64,000 bases of DNA from JAHDCJ01 sp039028895 (lineage in GTDB: Bacteria; Bacteroidota; Bacteroidia; Chitinophagales; Saprospiraceae), in contig JBCCHF010000006.1 in assembly GCA_039028895.1 (NCBI GenBank), positions 124,001 to 188,000 of the forward strand, written 5' to 3'. Numbering within the stretch: the stretch's first letter is position 1; each line of letters begins with the position of its first letter. The notes beneath the pieces were generated by a model. The model did not search any database, was not told the origin of the DNA, and saw nothing but the letters and a program-made list of their open reading frames with translations. Shown piece after piece: positions 34,564-42,829 of this stretch. A program made the position numbers and the translations under genes.

Positions 34564-37095
34564 ATGAAATTTTCGTATCTGACTTTTGTTTTAATATTCT
34601 TATTCGTGGATCTATTTGGCCAAAATAACAGACTGCCATATATCCAGGCGACTACTGAATCTTCAACGATAATTGCCTGGCAAACTGCGATACCAGGTCC
34701 AAGCGAATTGCATTGGGGATTAGATGGCAACAACCTTGATCAGGAATTAATAGATAATGTACCAAAGACAAGGCATCATTTTGAAATTACGGGTCTGACG
34801 CCAGGTACGACTTATTACTATGAAGTGATTTCACCCATTATAAATGCGGGTGTCAATTTCTTTGAAACAGCGAAAGAAGACTTACAACAGCCCTTCAGCT
34901 TCCTTCATTATGGTGATTGTGGTTACAACAATAGTGTACAAAACACAATAGCCACACTCATGGAAATGGAAACTGTGGATTTTGGCATTGTTTCCGGTGA
35001 TATTGACCAGGGGTTTGGCGATAATTATGACCAGGTGTATTTTGGTGTTTACCAGGACATTCTCAAGACAGACTGTCATTACACCTGTATAGGCAATCAC
35101 GACACTTATGCCGATGGTGCTGCCACTTACCTTGAAGAATTCTATCTTCTGGATAATAATCCTCAGCAAAGCGAGCGGTATTATTCATATACTTGGGGCA
35201 ATGCTAAATTTATTTGTATCGACTCCAATCTGCCTTATACCAATGGTACGACCCAATATAATTGGTTAATTGATGAAATGCGTTGTAACGATCGGGAATG
35301 GCTTTTCGTATTCTTTCATCATCCACCCTGGACAAATGCCTGGAGTCTGGATTATTACATTCCTTTCACACCATTTTTTCAATATGAAGGCAATGAAGAT
35401 ATGCGCAATACCCTGGTTCCTGCCTTTGAGCAATTTGATGTCGACTTTGTATTGAACGGTCATGCACATTGTTATCAGCGGGGTGAATTGAATGGCGTTA
35501 ACTACGTTATTTCTGGTGGTGCAGGGGCCTCAACGATAGACATTAACACCAACAGTAACTCACCAAATATTGATACCGAATTATACATCAATCAATATGT
35601 CCGCTTTGATATGCATGGAGATACGGCAAAATATATATGTATAGACATCAATGGTAATCTGGTTGATGAAGTTACTGTTGTCAAAAGCTTTACCCCATAT
35701 TTGACCACCATCACTACCAATAATGCAAGCTGTGCTTCTGGTGGATTTGATGGTTCAGCAACCGCAATTGTCAACGGTTCATTTGCCCCATTCACCTATC
35801 TGTGGCCTAACGGCTCTACATCAGCAACAGTTTCAAATTTAGGGGCGGGCACCTATGAAGTAGAAATTACAGACTCAAGGGGATGTGCCAAAACAGAAAC
35901 ATTCACTATTGGCCTTTCCGGAGACCTGATGATTACACCAGTTCAACTGGATGCCACCTGTGTGAATAGTAGTGACGGCATTGCAGGAGTTAATGTTTCT
36001 GGCTCTGGAACGTATAGCTATTTATGGTCTACTGGTGATACGAATTCTTCAGCAGCAGGCCTCACGCCAGGAGACTACACCATCACGGTTACTTCAACAA
36101 GCGGCTGCACAGCTATCGAGCAATTTGAGATTAATGCAATCAACGTAATTGAACCGGAAATTGTAAGCGTAGATGGCAGTTTCAGCTTTTGCAATAATGG
36201 ATCCATAATGCTTGAAACTACTGAAAGTTATTTTGGGTACCAATGGTCGAATGGAGCTACAACATCTTCAATCACTGTGAATTCTCCGGGCAATTATGCC
36301 GTCACCGTATCCTCTCCGATTGGTTGTGAAGGTTTTGCTTCAGCAGTGGAAGTCATCCAAAATTTCTCCCCTACAATCGATCTGGAAGCAGAGAATGCCG
36401 CTTGCCCAAACAGTATGGACGGATCGGTCACCGCGGATGTAGAAGGTGGAAGTGGTGCTTACTTTTACAGTTGGTCAACTGGTATTACAACTTCAATGAT
36501 CAGCGGGCTTTCTCCGGGAAGTTATTCACTAACAGTTTATGACTCAAATGGATGTATAAGTGAGGTCACTCAAAGCATAAGCTATAACCAGGAGCTCCCT
36601 ATTGCTGAATTTGGTTTTACGCAAAACGAGTTGACGATTGATCTCGATGCCAGCAACTCCCTCAATGCCATACAATATCAGTGGGATTTTGGAGACAACA
36701 CCAATGGCTCAGGTCAGACAGTTACACATACTTATACTGAAGCTGGTGTATATACGGTAACACTTACTGTAATCAATGATTGTGGCTCAGAGGCTGTTGA
36801 AATGACTGTTGTGATTATGACGACTTCAATAAACGATCCGCTGTCAAATGGTTTTGAGGTTTTGGTATCTCCAAACCCATTTTACGAGACTGTCATCCTT
36901 GATTTCAACAATGAAAAACTTGAGACATTTGAGTTGCAGGTTTTTTCCGAATCCGGAATACTGGTACTAGAAAATGTAGATATTAAAGGAAAATCCCTGG
37001 AAGTAAACCTAAGTGACTCTCCTCCAGGGATTTATTTTTATTCTCTTAAATCAAAAGATAAACAAGCGATTGGCAAATTGACCAAATTGCATTAG
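34564..37095 (+). CDS. Secreted metallophosphoesterase with SprB repeats, PKD domain and T9SS tail
   Basis: An 843-residue secreted protein. In order: signal peptide ending LFGQ; a fibronectin-like domain of purple acid phosphatase type (GLTPGTTYYYEV); a metallophosphoesterase with HYGDCG, SGDID, GNHDTY, FFHHPPW and NGHAHCYQR; about three or four SprB-type repeats (TYLWSTG, LTPGDYTITV); a PKD domain (YQWDFGDNTNGSG); and a T9SS sorting tail (VSPNPF to LTKLH). The longest frame starts with TTG at 34498; the signal peptide supports the ATG at 34564. It is likely surface-exposed. Confidence 0.92.
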   Translation: MKFSYLTFVLIFLFVDLFGQNNRLPYIQATTESSTIIAWQTAIPGPSELHWGLDGNNLDQELIDNVPKTRHHFEITGLTPGTTYYYEVISPIINAGVNFFETAKEDLQQPFSFLHYGDCGYNNSVQNTIATLMEMETVDFGIVSGDIDQGFGDNYDQVYFGVYQDILKTDCHYTCIGNHDTYADGAATYLEEFYLLDNNPQQSERYYSYTWGNAKFICIDSNLPYTNGTTQYNWLIDEMRCNDREWLFVFFHHPPWTNAWSLDYYIPFTPFFQYEGNEDMRNTLVPAFEQFDVDFVLNGHAHCYQRGELNGVNYVISGGAGASTIDINTNSNSPNIDTELYINQYVRFDMHGDTAKYICIDINGNLVDEVTVVKSFTPYLTTITTNNASCASGGFDGSATAIVNGSFAPFTYLWPNGSTSATVSNLGAGTYEVEITDSRGCAKTETFTIGLSGDLMITPVQLDATCVNSSDGIAGVNVSGSGTYSYLWSTGDTNSSAAGLTPGDYTITVTSTSGCTAIEQFEINAINVIEPEIVSVDGSFSFCNNGSIMLETTESYFGYQWSNGATTSSITVNSPGNYAVTVSSPIGCEGFASAVEVIQNFSPTIDLEAENAACPNSMDGSVTADVEGGSGAYFYSWSTGITTSMISGLSPGSYSLTVYDSNGCISEVTQSISYNQELPIAEFGFTQNELTIDLDASNSLNAIQYQWDFGDNTNGSGQTVTHTYTEAGVYTVTLTVINDCGSEAVEMTVVIMTTSINDPLSNGFEVLVSPNPFYETVILDFNNEKLETFELQVFSESGILVLENVDIKGKSLEVNLSDSPPGIYFYSLKSKDKQAIGKLTKLH

Positions 37096-37107
37096 ACGAT
37101 TAAGGTA

Positions 37108-38361
37108 CTAAGGCGTCCAATTAGCTTCATATGTTTTGATGGTATTTACGATTATGGAGATACAATCATCGAGTTGCTCTTCAGTCATCACTAATGGCGG
37201 AGCAAATCGAATAATATTCCCGTGAGTCGGTTTCGCCAGCAGGCCATTATCTCGTAGGCTCAGGCAAATTTCCCAGGCTGTTTTACTGTCTTCTGTATCG
37301 TTAACTACAATAGCGTTAAGCAAGCCTTTTCCGCGAACGTTGGTTATCAGCTCAGAGGTCTCGATAAATTTTTGCATTTCGGCACGGAACTTTTGTCCCA
37401 GTCTTTCAGAATTCTCTGTCAGTTTTTCATCCTTGATGATCCGAAGTGCTTCAACCGCTATTCTACAGGCCATTGGGTTGGCACCAAAAGTGGAGCCATG
37501 CATCCCAGGTTTAAGATTCAGCATTATCTCGTTATCTGCACATACCACTGAAACTGGATAGAAACCACCAGAAAGAGCTTTTCCCAGGATAAGCATATCA
37601 GGTCTTACATTTTCATGATCGGAAGCCAGTAAACGGCCTGTACGTCCGATCCCTGTCTGAATTTCATCCATCATCAGAAGTACATTATTTTCTTTACACA
37701 AACGTGCTGACTCTGCGAGATATCCGTCATCCGGAACGTAAACTCCAGCTTCACCCTGGATGGGTTCAAACCAGAATCCACATACATTGGGATTTTTCAA
37801 CGCTTCTTCGAGCGCAGGAAGATCATTATATGGAATGATCTGAAATCCAGGCATATATGGCCCAAAACCTGCAGTAGTAGTTGAGTCAGTAGAAGCAGAG
37901 ATTACCGTGGTTGTTCTACCATGGAAATTCCGTTCAACGGCAATGATTACAGCTTCCTGATCTGGAATACCTTTAACTTCGTAACCCCACTTCCTCGCAA
38001 GTTTGATGGCAGTTTCGTTGGCTTCTGCACCTGAATTCATCATCAGAGTTCTGTCATATCCAAAATACTCACTAATGTATTTCACAGTTTCCCCATAAAG
38101 ATTATTGTGGAATGCCCTGGAAGTCAGTGTTAAAGTTTTAGCTTGCTCAACCATTACATTAACTAACCTGGGATGGCAATGACCTTGGTTTACCGCTGAA
38201 TAGGCAGAGAGAAAATCGTAATATTTTTTACCATCCACATCCCATAAGAAAACGCCTTCCCCTCGCTCCAGCACTACTGGTAGAGGGTGGTAAGTAATAG
38301 CGCCAAACTGGTTTTCTAAAGCAATGCTGTCCTGAGCTGTAGTTGAAATTTCTTTGATCAT
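37108..38361 (-). CDS. rocD: Ornithine aminotransferase
   Basis: PLP enzyme converting ornithine and 2-oxoglutarate to glutamate semialdehyde and glutamate. It has MNSGAEANETAIKLARKWGY, FHGRTTTVISAS, the aspartate motif MMDEIQTGIGRTG and the PLP lysine in ILGKALSGGFYPVS. The ATG at 38361 (417 residues) matches the usual N-terminus better than the upstream start at 38403. Its stop faces the stop of the preceding plus-strand gene at a distance of 12 bases. Confidence 0.94.
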   Translation of the reverse strand: MIKEISTTAQDSIALENQFGAITYHPLPVVLERGEGVFLWDVDGKKYYDFLSAYSAVNQGHCHPRLVNVMVEQAKTLTLTSRAFHNNLYGETVKYISEYFGYDRTLMMNSGAEANETAIKLARKWGYEVKGIPDQEAVIIAVERNFHGRTTTVISASTDSTTTAGFGPYMPGFQIIPYNDLPALEEALKNPNVCGFWFEPIQGEAGVYVPDDGYLAESARLCKENNVLLMMDEIQTGIGRTGRLLASDHENVRPDMLILGKALSGGFYPVSVVCADNEIMLNLKPGMHGSTFGANPMACRIAVEALRIIKDEKLTENSERLGQKFRAEMQKFIETSELITNVRGKGLLNAIVVNDTEDSKTAWEICLSLRDNGLLAKPTHGNIIRFAPPLVMTEEQLDDCISIIVNTIKTYEANWTP

Positions 38362-38393
38362 ACTGCAAGGTTTTAAAGGAAAAAGGTAGGATA

Positions 38394-38424
38394 CAAAGAT
38401 CATTTATTTCTTTGGGATTATCAA
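38394..38424 (-). promoter_or_regulatory. Possible promoter of rocD
   Basis: On the minus strand, TTG at 38424-38422, exactly 20 bases of spacer, then GATCTTTG (38401-38394), one mismatch to TAnnTTTG. The spacing equals that of the stronger promoters in this window. Confidence 0.4.
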
Positions 38425-38481
38425 AAAACATAAATAAGAAATCCTTTTCGGAAGAGTCTCATGATCCCTTTTTTTAAATAA

Positions 38482-38508
38482 TTGATTTAAAACTATTTAG
38501 TACATTTG
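38482..38508 (+). promoter_or_regulatory. Promoter of the first FG-GAP gene
   Basis: TTG at 38482-38484, a 16-base spacer and TACATTTG at 38501-38508, a full match to the -7 box. The ATG of the gene follows 26 bases later at 38535, so the leader would be short. Confidence 0.5.
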
Positions 38509-38534
38509 ATAATCACGTCTCAATCCTCAAATTT

Positions 38535-40556
38535 ATGAAACTAATTTACCCCCTGGTATCCTTGCTACTTATTACATCCTCTTTGTATGGGCAGTATTAC
38601 CAAAATGCCAATTACAGGTTTAATTTCCTATCCTATTCCGGCACTGGTTATTTAGGAAGTGGCATCAGTTTTTGTGATATCAACAATGATGGATTTGATG
38701 ATATTTCTATTGCTACTGAAACTGGAGAACCACCACATTTTTACATTAATACCAATGGTTTCTTTATTAAGAACTTACTAGTCCCGGGATTATTATGCGA
38801 CTCTAAACATCTCTTGTGGGCAGATTATGATAATGATGGGGACAAAGATCTTTTAATTACCTGTGAGGATGGTGCCAATAAACTCTATAATAACGATGGG
38901 AACCTGGTTTTAACAGATGTTTCAGTTGCGGCCGGAATACCACAAACTATTGATCCTACTTTCGGGGCTGCTTTTGGAGATTATAACAATGATGGGTGGT
39001 TAGACATTTACCTGGTAAACCGTTCATTTGGAGGAATACTTTCAGATGCTACTAATTACTTATACCAAAATATGGGCAATGGGACATTCCAAGACGTTAC
39101 AGCAGCCACTGCGACCGCAGATTTTGGTAAAGGCCCTTTCTGTGCTGCATTTATTGACTACAATGGTGATGGCTGGCAGGACATTCACATTTCTGTAGAC
39201 AAGTATAACGCCCCAAATACCATGTTCCTGAATGATGGTATGGGGCAATACATAAACACGAGCGTTTCAACGGGTACGGATATATCAATAGATGCCATGT
39301 CTATTACACCAGGTGATTATGATAACGACGGTGACGAAGATCTTTATATTACCAATGGATGGCTACCTCCATATAATGTCCTTTTTAAGAACAATGGTGA
39401 TGAGACATTTACTAATTCAGCTACCGCTGCAGGTGTTTTGTACCAGGATTTTTGTTGGGCTGCCAATTTTCTTGACTTCAACAATGATTCTCACCTGGAC
39501 TTATACGTTTGTTCTCAGGCTAATACCGGAAATCCCAACGCTCTGTTTTTGAACAATGGTGATGAAACATTCACCCACCTATCCATTACCGGGGATAACT
39601 TTATTTCATTCTCTAACGCAGTTGGCGATTATAATAATGATGGTAAACTCGATATGGTTACTAGTGGTCATTCTGTATTTCCGACAGCATTTTATGAGAA
39701 CATCAGTACTAATACCAACAATTATATTAAAGTTGATCTCCAGGGCACTATTAGCAATCGGGATGGCATTGGCTCATGGGTAAGAGCATATGTCAATGGT
39801 GAAACCTATTCAAGATATACGCATTGTGGCGAGGGATATTTAAATCAAAATAGTTTTGCGGTTCATATTGGTATTGGAACTGCTGCGATTATCGATAGCT
39901 TGAAGGTAACCTGGTTGAGTGGTATAGAGGATATCATTTATAATGTAAGTCCCAACCAAAGACTATTAATGGTTGAAGGATCTACAAGTCAAACACTTCC
40001 TCTTGAATTAATAAGCTTTGAAGCCATTCCTGAGTCCTTGTCTGCCAAATTGTTTTGGGAAACCCAAAGTGAAGAAAATGTTGGGCATTTCGACGTATTA
40101 AGAAGCAAAGATGGAGTCAACTTTACGAAGATTGGAAGTGTAAATGCGGCTAATGAAAATAATTCTATTAACCGTTATTCTTTTGATGACACTTCCCTTA
40201 GCAATGGTCAAACCTATTACTATCGGTTAAGAATAATAAACTTTGATGACACCCAGCAGTTTTCAAAAATTGTTTCCGTTAAGATTAAGCAAAATGAAGA
40301 AAACAGTATTTCCATTTTATCAAATCTTATTCCGTCGTCTCAAAAGAGTTTTAACCTGATTTCAGATAAACAGCAGATCGTGAATTTATCTTTAGTATCT
40401 CCAAGTGGTCAGATTATTTTCAGGTATTCAGACTATGAGCTAAAAGTAGGCCAAAACATCATTAATTGGGAGACGACCTTGCCGCAAGGCACCTACTTTG
40501 TTTCCATAACCGGAAACGAGAGAATAATTGATAGTTTCAAAGTTGTTTTGCATTAG
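38535..40556 (+). CDS. Secreted FG-GAP/ASPIC-UnbV protein with T9SS tail (copy 1)
   Basis: A 673-residue secreted protein. After the signal peptide (ending LYGQ) come about six FG-GAP/VCBS calcium-binding repeats (DYDNDGDKDLLI, DYNNDGWLDIYL, DYNGDGWQDIHI, DYDNDGDEDLYI, DYNNDGKLDMVT), an ASPIC/UnbV domain (NRDGIGSWVRAYVNGETYSR, CGEGYLNQNS) and a C-terminal sorting region. It is probably a calcium-stabilised propeller at the cell surface or in the medium; its ligand is unknown. It is a tandem paralog of the next gene, of identical length. Confidence 0.92.
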   Translation: MKLIYPLVSLLLITSSLYGQYYQNANYRFNFLSYSGTGYLGSGISFCDINNDGFDDISIATETGEPPHFYINTNGFFIKNLLVPGLLCDSKHLLWADYDNDGDKDLLITCEDGANKLYNNDGNLVLTDVSVAAGIPQTIDPTFGAAFGDYNNDGWLDIYLVNRSFGGILSDATNYLYQNMGNGTFQDVTAATATADFGKGPFCAAFIDYNGDGWQDIHISVDKYNAPNTMFLNDGMGQYINTSVSTGTDISIDAMSITPGDYDNDGDEDLYITNGWLPPYNVLFKNNGDETFTNSATAAGVLYQDFCWAANFLDFNNDSHLDLYVCSQANTGNPNALFLNNGDETFTHLSITGDNFISFSNAVGDYNNDGKLDMVTSGHSVFPTAFYENISTNTNNYIKVDLQGTISNRDGIGSWVRAYVNGETYSRYTHCGEGYLNQNSFAVHIGIGTAAIIDSLKVTWLSGIEDIIYNVSPNQRLLMVEGSTSQTLPLELISFEAIPESLSAKLFWETQSEENVGHFDVLRSKDGVNFTKIGSVNAANENNSINRYSFDDTSLSNGQTYYYRLRIINFDDTQQFSKIVSVKIKQNEENSISILSNLIPSSQKSFNLISDKQQIVNLSLVSPSGQIIFRYSDYELKVGQNIINWETTLPQGTYFVSITGNERIIDSFKVVLH

Positions 40557-40634
40557 TCTAAAGCCCAGTTATTAAAGTATTTGTAATTAGAAGCAAGTTT
40601 TGCTATTTTCATAAGTAAGGCAAATTGAAATCTT

Positions 40635-42656
40635 ATGAAACATCTTTTCTTACTGTCATTCCTGTCTTTGTTCTTTTCCTTAAATCTGTTTGCTCAGAAT
40701 TATCAGAATGCCAATTATAGAATGAGCGCCTGGGCCTACCAGGGGTTCGGTGATTTTGGATCTGGCGTAAGTTTTGTTGATTTTAATGGTGATGGATTTG
40801 ATGATATTTCAATAGCTACGGCAATGGGGTCTCCTCCCCTTTTTTATGAGAATAATAATGGCTTCTTTTTCCCAATCGCTTTAGCCTCTTCCGTTACCTG
40901 CTTTTCAAAACATATCATCTGGATCGACTACGATAATGATGGCGATCGCGACCTGTTTATTTCCTGTGAAGAAGGGACAAATCGATTATTCAATAATGAT
41001 GGTGCTCTGAATTTAACTGATGTCACGGTATCTGCAGGCCTACCGATGATAATGGATCCAACTTTTGGAGCCTCTTTTGGTGATTATGATAATGATGGTT
41101 GGTTGGATATCTATTGGGTCAACCGATCTTTTGGAGGAGCCGCTACAAATTATGGTAATTTCCTTTACAAAAATATGGGAGATGGGACCTTTCAGGACGT
41201 AACTTCCTCAACAGGAACCATGGACTATGGGAAAGGGCCTTTGTGTACAGCATTTATGGACTACAACCAGGATGGATGGCAGGACATCTATATTTCGGTA
41301 GACAAATACGACTACGACAACACCATGCTCATGAATACCGGGGGCAGCAACTTTCAGGATGTTACAGCATCTACGGGCACAAACATATTTATTGATGCAA
41401 TGAGTGTTTCTCCAGGAGATTATGACAATGACGGTGATGAAGATATATACATAACGAACTCAAATGAGCCACCTTACAATGTCTTTTATGTCAATAATGG
41501 TGATGGCACCTTTACCAATTTAGCGGCATCAGCAGGCTTGTTATTTCAAAGTACCAGTTGGGCGGCTAACTTCTTCGACTTTGATAATGATACCAAGCTT
41601 GACTTATACGTGTCTTCTCAATCCCCGCTTGATTATAATGGCCTGTTTCACAATCAAGGATCATTTCCTTTTACCCAACTCTCAATTTCAGGCGATAATT
41701 TCATGTCCTTCTCCAACGCAATCGGCGATATTAACAATGACGGCAAGATGGATATCTTCACCGGAGGCTTTGGGCCTTTCCCTTGTGTATTGTTTGAGAA
41801 TATCAATCCTCAAAACAACAATTTTATCAAAATAAATTTACAGGGCCTTGTCAGCAATAGAGAAGGTTTAGGCTCCTGGATTAAAGTATATGCAAATGGG
41901 GAGACCTACACGAGATTTACCAGGTGTGGGGAAGGTTATCTTAATCAAAATTCACTGACCAATCATATCGGTATTGGTTCCGCCACAATGATCGATAGTA
42001 TTAAGGTTACCTGGTTAAGTGGGATAGTAGATAAGTTATATGATGTAGCTTCTAATCAAACGCTTTCTATCATTGAAGGCACAACGAATATCATTCTACC
42101 TGTAGAGCTTGTCCGGTTTGAAGCAAATGCCAGATCAACTTCAGTAGAATTACATTGGGAAACACATTCTGAAGAATATCTGAAAGGTTTTGAGCTGATG
42201 AGAAGTGAAGACGGTGAAATTTTCTCTAAAATAGAATTCATCGACGCTGCTGGGTCTAACATTTCAAACTTCTCGTATGCCTTTGAAGATAAAGATGTCA
42301 TCAGAGGAAAAACCTATTACTACCAGCTTCAAATGGTCGATCTTGATAATTCATTTAAGCTTTCGCCAATTGTAGCTGCCACATTACAGGCACAGGATGA
42401 CAACCATTTGTCTATCTTAATTAATCCAATTCCTTCTTCGCAAAACTATTTCGAACTATTTTCTGACCAACAGCAAACCGTCGAGATCAGGGTATTCTCT
42501 ATTTCAGGAATTACCGTGATAAACTACCCTGAATTTGACCTTCAGAAAGGTCAGAACAAGGTCAGCCTAAATAAGAATTTACCACCCGGGATTTATATTG
42601 TATCCTTACAAAATAGTGCCCGACTTTTAGAAAATCTGCGTTTGGCAATTTTTTAG
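40635..42656 (+). CDS. Secreted FG-GAP/ASPIC-UnbV protein with T9SS tail (copy 2)
   Basis: A 673-residue paralog of the gene 78 bases upstream, with the same domain order and highly similar blocks (YQNANYRM, DPTFGASFGDYDNDGWLDIY, VNRSFGG, CGEGYLNQNS). It too has a signal peptide (ending LFAQ), calcium-binding DxDxDG repeats, an ASPIC/UnbV domain and a sorting tail. Differences are spread along the length, so this is an old duplication and not a recent copy. Confidence 0.92.
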   Translation: MKHLFLLSFLSLFFSLNLFAQNYQNANYRMSAWAYQGFGDFGSGVSFVDFNGDGFDDISIATAMGSPPLFYENNNGFFFPIALASSVTCFSKHIIWIDYDNDGDRDLFISCEEGTNRLFNNDGALNLTDVTVSAGLPMIMDPTFGASFGDYDNDGWLDIYWVNRSFGGAATNYGNFLYKNMGDGTFQDVTSSTGTMDYGKGPLCTAFMDYNQDGWQDIYISVDKYDYDNTMLMNTGGSNFQDVTASTGTNIFIDAMSVSPGDYDNDGDEDIYITNSNEPPYNVFYVNNGDGTFTNLAASAGLLFQSTSWAANFFDFDNDTKLDLYVSSQSPLDYNGLFHNQGSFPFTQLSISGDNFMSFSNAIGDINNDGKMDIFTGGFGPFPCVLFENINPQNNNFIKINLQGLVSNREGLGSWIKVYANGETYTRFTRCGEGYLNQNSLTNHIGIGSATMIDSIKVTWLSGIVDKLYDVASNQTLSIIEGTTNIILPVELVRFEANARSTSVELHWETHSEEYLKGFELMRSEDGEIFSKIEFIDAAGSNISNFSYAFEDKDVIRGKTYYYQLQMVDLDNSFKLSPIVAATLQAQDDNHLSILINPIPSSQNYFELFSDQQQTVEIRVFSISGITVINYPEFDLQKGQNKVSLNKNLPPGIYIVSLQNSARLLENLRLAIF

Positions 42657-42696
42657 CTGGAAATTGAGGCTCAGGTTTATTATTCATTTAATAAAT

Positions 42697-42713
42697 AGGA
42701 AAATCATTTTCCT
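42697..42713 (+). terminator. Weak AT-rich hairpin after FG-GAP copy 2
   Basis: AGGAAAA and TTTTCCT pair with a 3-base loop, 41 bases after the stop at 42656, with no long T run afterwards. It may slow or stop transcription, but the stem is short and AT-rich. Confidence 0.3.
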
Positions 42714-42829
42714 TTAAATGGATGTAACGATCAAGTGCCCTTAACTTCTTAGTTTTTTTATAGTATTGATGAATTAATGAAATCTTTTTCTAAATTGAGG
42801 CCTACGTTGGTGGATCAAGCGGAAAAGTT

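Noticed and set aside
38535..42656. Assembly duplication of one gene
   Set aside because: The two copies differ throughout at the base and residue level, so they are real paralogs.
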